A DNA stretch of 64,000 nt from JADJPO01 sp963750395 (GTDB lineage: Bacteria; Actinomycetota; Actinomycetes; Actinomycetales; Kineosporiaceae), in contig CAVVQM010000015.1 in the NCBI GenBank assembly GCA_963750395.1, positions 1 to 64,000 of the forward strand, read 5' to 3'. A program made the position numbers and the translations under genes. Below, piece by piece: positions 45,182 to 53,111 of the stretch (position 1 is the stretch's first letter; the number at the start of each line of letters is the position of its first letter). The notes beneath the pieces were generated by a model, which ran no database searches, was not told the DNA's origin, and saw only the letters and a list, made by a program, of their open reading frames with translations.

Positions 45182-45466
45182 TCAGCCCTCTTCGAGGCCG
45201 ATCGAGAAGGCTGCCTCGAGGTCGTGCCGGGAGTAGGCGCGGAACGCCAGGTAGGTCTGGGTCCGCCGGACGCCGGCGACCTTGCTCATCCGATCGGCGA
45301 TCACGTCCGCCAGCTGGTCGTGCTCCGGCAGCCTGACGATCGCCACCAGATCGACGTCCCCGGTCACCGAGTACACCTCGCTGACGCCCTCGATCTCGGC
45401 GATGGCCGTGGCGGCCTCCGGGATGGAGTCGGGCTCGGTGTGCACGAGCACGATGGCTGTGATCAC
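45182..45466 (-). CDS. Stand-alone Lrp/AsnC ligand-binding (RAM) domain protein
   Basis: 94 residues, a complete RAM domain without the helix-turn-helix: MITAIVLVHTEP, EIEGVSEVYSVTGDVDLVAIVR, VRRTQTYLAFRAY. Such proteins bind amino acids and may form octamers, modulating Lrp regulators. GTG 45466 lies 3 nt after the exonuclease stop, so the two are coupled. Confidence 0.88.
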   Translation of the reverse strand: MITAIVLVHTEPDSIPEAATAIAEIEGVSEVYSVTGDVDLVAIVRLPEHDQLADVIADRMSKVAGVRRTQTYLAFRAYSRHDLEAAFSIGLEEG

Positions 45467-45469
45467 GGC

Positions 45470-47224
45470 TCACCTCGGCATTGCGCCGGTCGGCGGCCGG
45501 CGGGTCCGGCCGGTCGCCTCCGAGCCTAACGCCGGGCCGAGACCGGTCAGCTGCTCCAGGTGCGCGTGCGCCCCGCGGGTCGGGCAGGTCCACTCGCCGT
45601 CCAGTTCGACCAGGCGGACCCCCGGCTGCTCGAGCCAGCGCAGCACCTGTTCGGCCTCCTCCGGGTGAGCCGCCGGCTTCGGCGGCAGCGGCGCGGGCAC
45701 CTGCTCCCCGCTCGCCTGCAGCGCTTCGGCGAACGTGCATCGGATCGGCACCGGGTGGGCTGACCGTGGTCGCGGCCAGCCGCCCGTGCCGGACCAGCAC
45801 CAGTTCCCAGCCGCCCTCTGCGGTGGCCCGGGCTGCCAGGAGTTCGCGGGTGGCGGCCAGCGGAGCGAGACGCTGGCTCCGTCCGCTGCCCCGGATCAGG
45901 GCCAGCAGCCGGTCGCGGTGTACGGCCGCGGCCTCGAATCTCTGCTCCGCGGCGGCGGCGGCCGCGCGGTCCAGCAGGTACCGCACGACGTGGGAGGGAT
46001 CCTCGGTGATCGCCCGGCGCGCGGCCTGTGCGATCTCGGCGTAGGCAGCCGGCTCGATCCCCCCGATGCACGGTGCGGCGCACCGGCCGATCTCGGCGAG
46101 CATGCAGGCCCGCGCCGTTGGGGCTCGGTGCCCGCGGCAGCCGAACGGTGCACTGGCGCAGCGGAAGGGCAGCATGCAGGGCCGCCACAGCGGCGTCGGC
46201 CTGCGCTCGGGCGCTGAACGGTCCCAGATAGGCGGCGCGGTCGGGCAGCACGTCTCGGACCACCGACAGGCGCGGGTACGGCTCCTCGGTGAGCTTGACC
46301 CAGGGAGCACGGTCGGGGAACCGGGAGCGCCGGTTGTACGGAGGATGTGTGCTCGGCGATCAGGCGCAGTTCGCGCACCCTCGCCTCCAGGGGCGTCGCG
46401 CAGACCACCGGGGTGACCGATTCCGCAATCGCGATCATCTCGGCCATCCGGGTGCGCTTCTCGGTGGAGGTGAAGTAGCTGCGCACCCGGGAGCGGAGGT
46501 CCCGCGAGGTGCCGACGTAGAGGGGCCGTCCGCGCCCGTCCCGGAACAGGTAGACGCCCGGGGCGTTCGGCAGGTCGTCGGCCAGATGCCGCTTGCGGCG
46601 GGTGGTCTCCGGGACCCGGGTGCTGTAAGAGGCCAGTTCCTCCAGCGAGGTGACTCCGACCGGACCGAGTCGCTCCAGAAGTCCGTGCAGCACGTGCACC
46701 GTGGCCCGGGCGTCTGTCAGCGCGCGGTGGTCGGGGGCGACCGGGGAGCGAAAGAGCCGGGCAAGGCTGCTCAGCTTGTGATCACGCGACTCGTCGCGGT
46801 GGACGACGCCGCGGGCCAGGGCCACCGTGTCGATCACCGTCGGCGCCGGCCAGCTCTGCCCGGCCCGCGCGCAGGCCGCCTTGAGGAAGGACATGTCGAA
46901 GGATGCGTTGTGCGCCACCATGACCGCCCCGCGGGAGAACTCCAGGAATGCGCTCAACGCCGCCTCGATCCGCGGTGCATCCACGACCAGCGCGTCGGTG
47001 ATCCCGGTCAGCACCGAGATGAAGGCCGGAATCGGCTCGGGCGGGCGGATCAAGGTCTGGAACTCGCCGAGTACCTGCCCGTGATGGATCTTCACGGCGC
47101 CGATCTCGGTGATCCAGTGCTCCGCGGCGCTGCCGCCGGTGGTCTCCAGGTCGACCACCACGAAGGTCACCTCACGCAGCGGAGTGCCCAACTCGTCCAG
47201 GCTGAGCTGTCGTCCGGTGGCCAT
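45470..47224 (-). CDS. DEDDh exonuclease with GIY-YIG (UvrC N-terminal-like) domain (three frameshifts)
   Basis: Rv2191-like DNA repair protein. N-terminal DnaQ/epsilon-type exonuclease: VVVDLETTGG (Exo I), VAHNASFDMSFL (Exo II), DHRALTDARAT (Exo III with His). This is followed by a GIY-YIG-type segment (NAPGVYLFRDGRGRPLYVGTSRDLRSRV) and a UvrC-like C-terminal part with CMLAEIGRCAAPC. Extra bases near 46335, 46120 and 45755 interrupt it. Repaired length about 584 residues. Leaderless ATG, 6 nt after TAGCGT. Confidence 0.88.
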
Positions 47225-47230
47225 GCGCGA

Positions 47231-47236
47231 ACGCTA
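47231..47236 (-). promoter_or_regulatory. -10 box for leaderless exonuclease gene
   Basis: Minus-strand TAGCGT, 6-nt spacer, ATG at 47224. Confidence 0.5.
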
Positions 47237-47299
47237 GGGGCAGGTACCGACAGAACCGCGCGGAACGACGTCCGGCCGGGTGTGCGACAGGTCTGTAGG

Positions 47300-47490
47300 T
47301 GACCATGATCAGGTTCGGTAGCGGGCGTGGTCGGGGGTTGGGTCTGAGTGTGGGGGTGGGTCCCGATCTGGTCTCCGCGGGCCGCCGGCGTGCTGGGCGC
47401 GCAGGGATGAGGATGCCGGTGGCGCCGGGGGTGGTCCAGCGCATGCCGGAGAGTTCGAGGCGTTGGCCGATGACACCCACGCGCGGCGAA
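47300..47490 (-). pseudogene. Transposase C-terminal relic (ISKra4-like)
   Basis: On the minus strand VIGQRLELSGMRWTTPGATG (47406-47474) resembles the C-terminal helix of ISKra4-type transposases. Following frames give SLRAQHAGG and then DQIGTHPHTQTQ, which resemble the tail that normally follows (ALRCxHASGRWDxIWHPTHTQ), with two frame breaks. No start, catalytic core or terminal repeats are left. It occupies most of the otherwise gene-free 47.2-47.6 kb interval. Confidence 0.5.
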
Positions 47491-47630
47491 TGCCGTCGCC
47501 CCATGGGCCGTCCAGACCATCCGCGAATCCGAGTGTCGGGGGTCCCGCCTAACGTCGGCGACGGATAAGGGTGCAGGGCCGGTTGGGCCGCTGCACAGGC
47601 CCGAAGGCAAGGGAAGGCAAGGGAGTGGAC

Positions 47631-47921
47631 ATGCTGATCGACTGCGACACCTGTCTGATGCGGGACCTCGCCTGCGGTGATTGCGTCATCACGGTCCTGC
47701 TCGATCCGGGCCGCGCCGATCCGGGCCGCGTCCGACCCGGCCACGCCGAACCGGGCCTGACCGAGCTGGACGGTGAGGACCGGGCAGCGCTCGCCGTCCT
47801 GGCCTCCTCGGGGCTGGTTCCACCGCTACGCTTGGTGACCGATTCGCCCCCCGATGACGAGCCCTCCCCGGCAACGTCAAAGGACGGTGATGGGACCGTG
47901 AAGAGACGCGCAACCGGCTAG
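47631..47921 (+). CDS. Small Cys-rich conserved actinobacterial protein
   Basis: 96 residues. CDTCLMRDLACGDC near the N-terminus offers two CxxC-like pairs, possibly a metal site. A low-complexity segment DPGRADPGRVRPGHAEPG follows, encoded by near-repeats of GATCCGGGCCGC, then DRAALAVLASSGLVPPLRL, the conserved end. Function unknown. GGGAG precedes ATG 47631. Upstream of the NlpC/P60 gene, as in relatives. Confidence 0.78.
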   Translation: MLIDCDTCLMRDLACGDCVITVLLDPGRADPGRVRPGHAEPGLTELDGEDRAALAVLASSGLVPPLRLVTDSPPDDEPSPATSKDGDGTVKRRATG

Positions 47922-47989
47922 TTCTCTCACTTCTGCTCGTCGAGACCGGCGGCCTGATCGCGATACCGTCCCCGACATGACGAGCCGAG

Positions 47990-48018
47990 TTGGCGACTGT
48001 GCGTCAACGGGCTAGGGT
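47990..48018 (+). promoter_or_regulatory. Sigma-70-type promoter for the NlpC/P60 gene
   Basis: TTGGCG (47990-47995), 17-bp spacer, TAGGGT (48013-48018). This leaves a leader of about 80 nt before GTG 48104, so this gene is not leaderless. I saw no clear c-di-AMP riboswitch in the leader, although such switches control related genes. Confidence 0.55.
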
Positions 48019-48103
48019 CGCGCCAGCGACGTCACGAGATGGCCTCGAGGGCCAGGCGCGCACCAGGACCGGGGGCTCGTTCGAAGAGCGGAGAACTTCA
48101 CCT

Positions 48104-49165
48104 GTGGCTTCGATTCCACCCCGGCGGCGCACCGTTCCTCTCCTCACCGTGCTGGTTGCGGTCCTGTCCTGTCTCGCGGTCCTGCTCCAACCGACGACGG
48201 CTGCCGCCGACCCGGCGCCCGACCTCAGCACGGTTCGCAAGCAGGTCGAGGCCCTCGACCGCCAGGCCGCCGAGGCCACCGAGGACTACAACGCAACCCG
48301 GGAGAAGCTCGCCGGCGTCGCCATCGCGATCAAGGCGGCCGACCAGCGGATCAAACAGCAAGAGGTCCGCGTGGCGGCGTCACGGCAGGCCCTGGGCCGG
48401 CTCGCGGCCGAGACCTACAAGTCCGGCTCCCTCGACGGGCTCCTCCTGCTGCTGGACGACGATCCGCAGGCCCTCCTCGCGGCCAACGGACTGCGCGATT
48501 CGTTGAGCAACCGGCAGGCTCGCGGCGCCGCCACGCTCGTGGCGGAACAGAACCGGCTGGCCCAGGATCAGCAGGCGTTGGCCGAACAGCAGGCCACACT
48601 GCGCAAGGACACCAAGAGCCAGGCCGAGGCGAAGAAGAAGATCGAAGGGAAACTCGCCGCCCGCCGCGCCCTGCTCGCCCGGTTGGACGGCAGCCAGCAG
48701 CGGGCGCTGCAGCAGATCAGCCGCACCATGGATTCCGACGCCCTGGCTCAGCTCGGGGTGCAGGTTCCGGACGACGGCAAGCTGACCTGCGCGGGGGTCG
48801 GCATCCAGGCACCGAACCCGCGGGCGGCCCAGGCCATCGCCTACGCCTGCGCCCAACTCGGCAAGCCATACCGCTGGGGCGGTGAGGGCCCCACCGGTTT
48901 CGACTGCAGCGGGCTGGTCATGGCCTCCTGGTCCGCCGCCGGCGTGTCGCTTCCGCACAACGCGGCGATGCAGACCGGCTACGGGACCAGGGTGTCGGCC
49001 GGCCAGCTCCAGCCCGGCGACGTCGTCTTCTTCTACAGCCCGATCAGCCACAACGGCATCTATCTCGGCAAGGGCCTGATGATCCACGCCCCGCAGACCG
49101 GGGACGTCATCAAGATCGCCTCAGCCCGCCTCGACGGTCGGCTGACGGCGGCCGTCCGACTCTGA
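48104..49165 (+). CDS. Secreted NlpC/P60 peptidoglycan endopeptidase
   Basis: 353 residues, RipC-like (Rv2190c position). A signal peptide (TVPLLTVLVAVLSCLAVLLQPTTAAA) precedes a long coiled coil (about 35-230) and the NlpC/P60 domain with catalytic FDCSGLVMASW Cys, SHNGIYLG His and IHAPQTG third residue. Cleaves peptide stems during cell separation. GTG start with GGAG 10 nt upstream. The 3' end overlaps the convergent glycosyltransferase gene by 45 bp. Confidence 0.93.
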   Translation: MASIPPRRRTVPLLTVLVAVLSCLAVLLQPTTAAADPAPDLSTVRKQVEALDRQAAEATEDYNATREKLAGVAIAIKAADQRIKQQEVRVAASRQALGRLAAETYKSGSLDGLLLLLDDDPQALLAANGLRDSLSNRQARGAATLVAEQNRLAQDQQALAEQQATLRKDTKSQAEAKKKIEGKLAARRALLARLDGSQQRALQQISRTMDSDALAQLGVQVPDDGKLTCAGVGIQAPNPRAAQAIAYACAQLGKPYRWGGEGPTGFDCSGLVMASWSAAGVSLPHNAAMQTGYGTRVSAGQLQPGDVVFFYSPISHNGIYLGKGLMIHAPQTGDVIKIASARLDGRLTAAVRL

Positions 49166-50545
49166 CCCCTCCGCGGCGGGTCTGGCCGGTCTGGTCGGTC
49201 CGGTCGGCTCGGCGGGCGCCGCGGCCCAGGACACCAGCACCAGCGCGGCGACCAGCCAGTACTGGTTGTAGAAGGCCTGCTTGTTGACCAGGTTCGCGAC
49301 GAGCAGCACGAGCGCGACCCAGCGCAGCCAGACGGCGACGTCCGGATCGGTGCGATGCACCACCAGCGCGACGGCCCCCAGCACGGTGAGCACCACGCCC
49401 GCCGTGATCCAGAACGGCGGCACCCACCCGGTCTCGTTGATCGCCAACACGTACAGGGAGTCAGCGAACCTCATCGGCGGATAGCGCACCAGGAGCGCGA
49501 CGGTGTCGTCGAGGAATGCGCGGGGGTCGGCCACCAGCCAGGGGAGCACCAGGACGCCGGCGCCGGCGGCGGTGAGGGCGGCGCGACGTGGTCCGAACCT
49601 GGGCCACACGGCCAGCAGCGGCAGCAGGAGCGCGAGGTGCTGCTTGCACGCCATGCCGACCGCCAGCGCGAGGATGGCCGTCGCCGTCCGGCCACCGCGC
49701 AGCGCCCACGCCGCCACGGCCAGGCAGCTCAGGAGCAGCGGTTCGGTCCAGGCCTGCTCGACCTGTGTCGCGGTTCCGGGCAGCACGAGGAGCAGAGCGG
49801 CGACGCCCGGCGCGATCGCTCGTGCGCCTCGACGTTCGGGCAGCGCACGCAGGATCGCGACAGCGACGAGGGTCACCACGATCAGAGCCCAGCGGACGTC
49901 GCCGGCCAGCCATCGTCCGGGTGCAAGAAGGACTGCTGTCCAGGGCAGGTAGGTGAAGGCGGCCATGACCCCCGGCGGCCCGAGCCAGACCTCGGAGTAG
50001 ATGTTGTTCCCGGCGGCCATCGTGTCTGCCGCTCCCTGCAGCGTGTACCAGACGTCGATGGACGGCGCCGGGTCGCCACGGATCAGCAACCACCCCGCGG
50101 CGAGGTAGCCGGTCGAGGCCAGTGAGAGGGCCAGGTCAGCCGCCCGCCGCACCGGGCTCGCCAGCGCCGCGGCGGCCATCAGGGCGGCGACCGCCAGGAC
50201 CGCTCGCACGGTTCTGGCCTCGGCGGCGTCCAGATAGGTGAAGCCCGGCACGAACCAGGTGAACAGCCCGGCAAGGGCCAGGGCCGCGGACAGGCCTGCT
50301 CGCCCGGGGCCGAGTCGCGGGTCGAGGGTGCGGCCGGCGCCCAGGCGCCGGAACACGCCCAGATGCGCGGCGAGGGCCACCGCTGCGGCGACGTAGCAGA
50401 GCACGATCGCGGGGCGGTACCGGACCACGCTGTAGCCGGAGACAGCCATCACGGCGACGAGCAGCACCGGGGCGACCACCGCCGTGAACCTGCCGGGTGT
50501 CGACCCCGCGAGGGACACCGGCCGGGCGGCGCTCCGGGTGGGCAT
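49121..50545 (-). CDS. Polytopic glycosyltransferase (DUF2029/GT87-type)
   Basis: 474 residues with about ten or more transmembrane helices, in the pattern of polyprenyl-phosphate-mannose-dependent glycosyltransferases. SIDVWYTLQGAADTMAAGNN and YLPWTAVLLAPG lie in the extracytoplasmic loop region, and GMACKQHLALLLPLL is the conserved C-terminal GT87-like segment. Donor and acceptor are unknown; mannosylation of lipoglycans is possible. ATG 50545 is 6 nt after TAGGCT. Confidence 0.8.
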   Translation of the reverse strand: MPTRSAARPVSLAGSTPGRFTAVVAPVLLVAVMAVSGYSVVRYRPAIVLCYVAAAVALAAHLGVFRRLGAGRTLDPRLGPGRAGLSAALALAGLFTWFVPGFTYLDAAEARTVRAVLAVAALMAAAALASPVRRAADLALSLASTGYLAAGWLLIRGDPAPSIDVWYTLQGAADTMAAGNNIYSEVWLGPPGVMAAFTYLPWTAVLLAPGRWLAGDVRWALIVVTLVAVAILRALPERRGARAIAPGVAALLLVLPGTATQVEQAWTEPLLLSCLAVAAWALRGGRTATAILALAVGMACKQHLALLLPLLAVWPRFGPRRAALTAAGAGVLVLPWLVADPRAFLDDTVALLVRYPPMRFADSLYVLAINETGWVPPFWITAGVVLTVLGAVALVVHRTDPDVAVWLRWVALVLLVANLVNKQAFYNQYWLVAALVLVSWAAAPAEPTGPTRPARPAAEGSESDGRRQPTVEAG

Positions 50546-50551
50546 CGACCC

Positions 50552-50557
50552 AGCCTA
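50552..50557 (-). promoter_or_regulatory. -10 box for leaderless glycosyltransferase gene
   Basis: Minus-strand TAGGCT, 6 nt, ATG 50545, in the 29-bp gap after the Flp pilin gene. Confidence 0.5.
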
Positions 50558-50574
50558 GGGGCCGGACCGGCGGC

Positions 50575-50742
50575 TCAGCCGGGTGGCGCCTGCACCGAGC
50601 CCAGAACGGCGACGATCACCACCACCACCACGGTGATCGCTGCGATCATGAGTGAGTACTCGACCGCGGATGCACCGAGATCCTCATCGCTGCGAGCAGC
50701 CTGGCTCGGGATCCGCGTGCCGAGCCGACGTGGCCGCCCCAC
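50575..50742 (-). CDS. Flp-type (IVb) pilin
   Basis: A 55-residue product, starting GTG 50742 and ending TGA 50575-50577. A short basic leader (GRPRRLGTRIPSQAARSDED) is followed by LGASAVEYSLMIAAI and a Val/Ile-rich helix, then GSVQAPPG. The (G)ASAVEY segment with its Glu and adjacent hydrophobic helix is the Flp/Fap pilin signature; TadV-type prepilin cleavage would fall before the ASAVEY region. GTG lies 2 nt after the stop of the NarL-type regulator, so translation is coupled. The unit also encodes a TadZ-like ATPase, fitting a Tad pilus link. Confidence 0.85.
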   Translation of the reverse strand: MGRPRRLGTRIPSQAARSDEDLGASAVEYSLMIAAITVVVVVIVAVLGSVQAPPG

Positions 50743-50744
50743 GC

Positions 50745-51395
50745 TCAGACGTGTCCCTCGACGAGGCCGGACCGCACCGCGGCCATCACGGCCTGGGCGC
50801 GGTTGCCCGCGCCGAGCTTCTCGTAGATGTTCGCCACATGGGTCTTCGCGGTCGACTCGCTGATGTAGAGCCGCCGGGCGATCTGCGAGATCGCCAACCC
50901 GTCGACGAGCAGTTCGAGCACTTCCCGCTCGCGGGGGGAGAGCTTGGGCCCGGCCGGCGCGTTCATCCGGCGCTGCATGGCGTCGGCCAGGTCCCTGGCG
51001 GTGAACGCCCTCGGGTTGGCGGCGGCGTGCCGGGCGGCGGCGACCACCTCCTCGGCGGGTGCGTCCTTGCCGACGAAGGCCGAAGCGCCGGCGTCGAGCG
51101 CGGCGAACAGCTTGTCATCACCCGCGTACATGGTCAGTACCACCACACCCAGGCTCGGCGAGGACTTGCGGGCCTTCTCGGCCAGGGCGATGCCGTCACC
51201 GTCCGGCAGTTTCACGTCGGTGACGAGCACGTCCGGAGCGAGCTGGTTGAGTGCGTCGACGGCCTCGGCGACCGTGGCGGCCTCTCCGACGACCTCGACG
51301 TCCCCGACCCGGTCGAAGGCTCGTCGCAATCCTTCGCGGATGAGCTGATGATCATCCACGAGGAGCACCTTGATCTGATCCTGCACCCCCGTCAC
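50745..51395 (-). CDS. NarL/LuxR-type response regulator
   Basis: 216 residues. Receiver domain with acidic pair D14-D15 (VLLVDDHQLIREGLRRAF), phospho-acceptor D60 (VLVTDVKLP) and the VGKDAP lysine. Its C-terminal LuxR HTH is LSPREREVLELLVDGLAISQ followed by LYISESTAKTHVANIYEKLG. GTG 51395 overlaps the kinase stop (GTGA) and has GAAGGA upstream. Partner of the adjacent kinase; the Flp pilin gene lies 2 nt downstream and is a plausible target. Confidence 0.93.
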   Translation of the reverse strand: MTGVQDQIKVLLVDDHQLIREGLRRAFDRVGDVEVVGEAATVAEAVDALNQLAPDVLVTDVKLPDGDGIALAEKARKSSPSLGVVVLTMYAGDDKLFAALDAGASAFVGKDAPAEEVVAAARHAAANPRAFTARDLADAMQRRMNAPAGPKLSPREREVLELLVDGLAISQIARRLYISESTAKTHVANIYEKLGAGNRAQAVMAAVRSGLVEGHV

Positions 51396-53092
51396 GAGGT
51401 TTCCTTCCACGCCGTGCCGGGTCCGGAACGTCCGGTCGGCGAGTTCGTCACGGTTACGCCTGGTCGCGTACTCGCTACTGTCCGGTTACTGTGTACCACT
51501 TTCTCGGGGTCTAGGCCGTCAGTCGCCAAAACCAGTTCGACGACAGTGCCGTTGCCGTCCTCCCTGTTGCGCACCGAGAGTTCGGCGCCGATGCGCTGTG
51601 CCCGCTCCCGCATGCCGGTGATTCCCATGCTGTCCGGCCGAGGCGAGCCCAGCCCCCGTCCGTCGTCGGTGACCACGACGTGCGCATGGGGAGGATTGAC
51701 CACCACCGTCAGCCAGAGGTTGTTGGCGAAGGCGTGCCGGCGCACGTTGGTCACCGCCTCCTGGACGATCCGCAGCAACTCGATCTCTGTGGCCAGGGGC
51801 AGCCGATGGTGCGGAGACTCGTCGGCGGAGACGTGCACCACCAGCCCCGCCTGCTTGCTCACCCGCTGCACGTAGTCGCTGAGCGTGCGGGACAGGCCGA
51901 CCGACTCGTCGACGGCCGTGCGCAGATCGAAGATGCTCAACCGGAGTTCGGTGACGAGTGTGGTCAGATGCTCGCGAAGGTCCTGCAGCCGCCGGCCCAC
52001 CCCGGCCGGTGCATCGCTGGCGATGTCGTCGATCTGGTACCCGACCGAGGCCATGTCCTGGGCGATCCCGTCGTGGATCTCGCGCGCGAGGCGGTGACGT
52101 TCGTCGACCGTGGCGAGGCGTCTCACGTCGTCGAAGAGCAGCGCCGAGGCCAGTCGCGGTCCGGCCTGCGCGATCACGGTGGTGCAGGCCTTGACCGACT
52201 CGTCGCGCAGCGATCGCGAGCCGGTGGAGTCGGCCAGGACGACGACCGCCACGACCCGCTGCCCCATCAGGACCGGGAGGGCGACGACGGTGATTCCGCT
52301 TCTGCCGCGTCGGACCAGCCCCGCCGAGACCCACGCGTCCAGCACGGCCGACTCGGTCAGGGGGTTGGGTGCCTCACCCACCACCGGTACGAAACGCCCT
52401 GCCGCCGAACGGACCAACACCGTCGCGCGGGTGCCCACGGCAATGCCCTGCAGATCCTCCACCAGGGCCGTGGCAAGGGTGTGCGGGTCAAGTCCCAGAC
52501 TGAGATGACGAGCCACCAGATTGAGTTCGGAGAGCAGTCGGTGGGCGTCGGTGTAGGCGGGTTCCACCACGGGGTCGCTCACCTTGGTGAGTCGGTTCGC
52601 CCATCCGCTCAGCACCGCTGTGGCCGCCAGCAACGGCAGCCACCACATCGTCCGGATCAGTGCCGGTGCCGAGGGGTCACCGGTCACGGTGGCCAGATCC
52701 AGCAGGCTCATGCCCACCAGGACGGCGGCCGCCACGCCCAGGCAGGCCAGGGCTGTCCGGATGCCCGAGAGGACGCCGGCGAAGGCGATCGGCAGGAGGA
52801 GGTACGGCATGCTGGCCTCGCCCGCCGGTGCCAGGGTGGTGACGATCACCGATGCTGCGAGTGTCTCGGACACGGGCTGACGCCAGCCGAGGTTCGCCGC
52901 GGGGATCGAGCCGATGACCGCCACGGCGGCGAGCAACAGAGCGACGGCCAGGGTGAGGGTGACTCTCCCCCCGGGGCGGGTCAGATCGATTCCCGCGCAG
53001 GCGAGGATCACGATGTTCCGGGTCACCAGCCCCCAGAAGCCGACCGTCCATCGCGCGGGCACGAAGCCCAATGTGCCACAAACCAGGTGCAC
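51392..53092 (-). CDS. NarL-type (HisKA_3) sensor histidine kinase
   Basis: About 566 residues. Five or six membrane helices (residues 20-165), a GAF-like region (about 190-320), then HisKA_3 with phospho-His H340 in ERHRLAREIHDGIAQDMASV. The HATPase end carries IVQEAVTNVRRHA (N box) and VVTDDGRGLG (G1). Start GTG 53092 is the longest that clears the upstream stop at 53112; GTG 53062 is equally possible and neither has a clear ribosome site. Overlaps the regulator by 4 bp. Confidence 0.9.
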   Translation of the reverse strand: MHLVCGTLGFVPARWTVGFWGLVTRNIVILACAGIDLTRPGGRVTLTLAVALLLAAVAVIGSIPAANLGWRQPVSETLAASVIVTTLAPAGEASMPYLLLPIAFAGVLSGIRTALACLGVAAAVLVGMSLLDLATVTGDPSAPALIRTMWWLPLLAATAVLSGWANRLTKVSDPVVEPAYTDAHRLLSELNLVARHLSLGLDPHTLATALVEDLQGIAVGTRATVLVRSAAGRFVPVVGEAPNPLTESAVLDAWVSAGLVRRGRSGITVVALPVLMGQRVVAVVVLADSTGSRSLRDESVKACTTVIAQAGPRLASALLFDDVRRLATVDERHRLAREIHDGIAQDMASVGYQIDDIASDAPAGVGRRLQDLREHLTTLVTELRLSIFDLRTAVDESVGLSRTLSDYVQRVSKQAGLVVHVSADESPHHRLPLATEIELLRIVQEAVTNVRRHAFANNLWLTVVVNPPHAHVVVTDDGRGLGSPRPDSMGITGMRERAQRIGAELSVRNREDGNGTVVELVLATDGLDPEKVVHSNRTVASTRPGVTVTNSPTGRSGPGTAWKETS

Positions 53093-53111
53093 AGAGCATC
53101 CGATCGTGCAC

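Noticed and set aside
47299..47568. Plus-strand open frame of 89 codons in the 47.2-47.6 kb gap
   Set aside because: Arg/Gly/Pro-rich with no ribosome site; it is antisense to the transposase relic.
47937..48103. Possible c-di-AMP (ydaO-type) riboswitch before the NlpC/P60 gene
   Set aside because: The leader after the predicted start site is only about 80 nt and I could not find the conserved riboswitch core; a covariance search (RF00379) would settle it.
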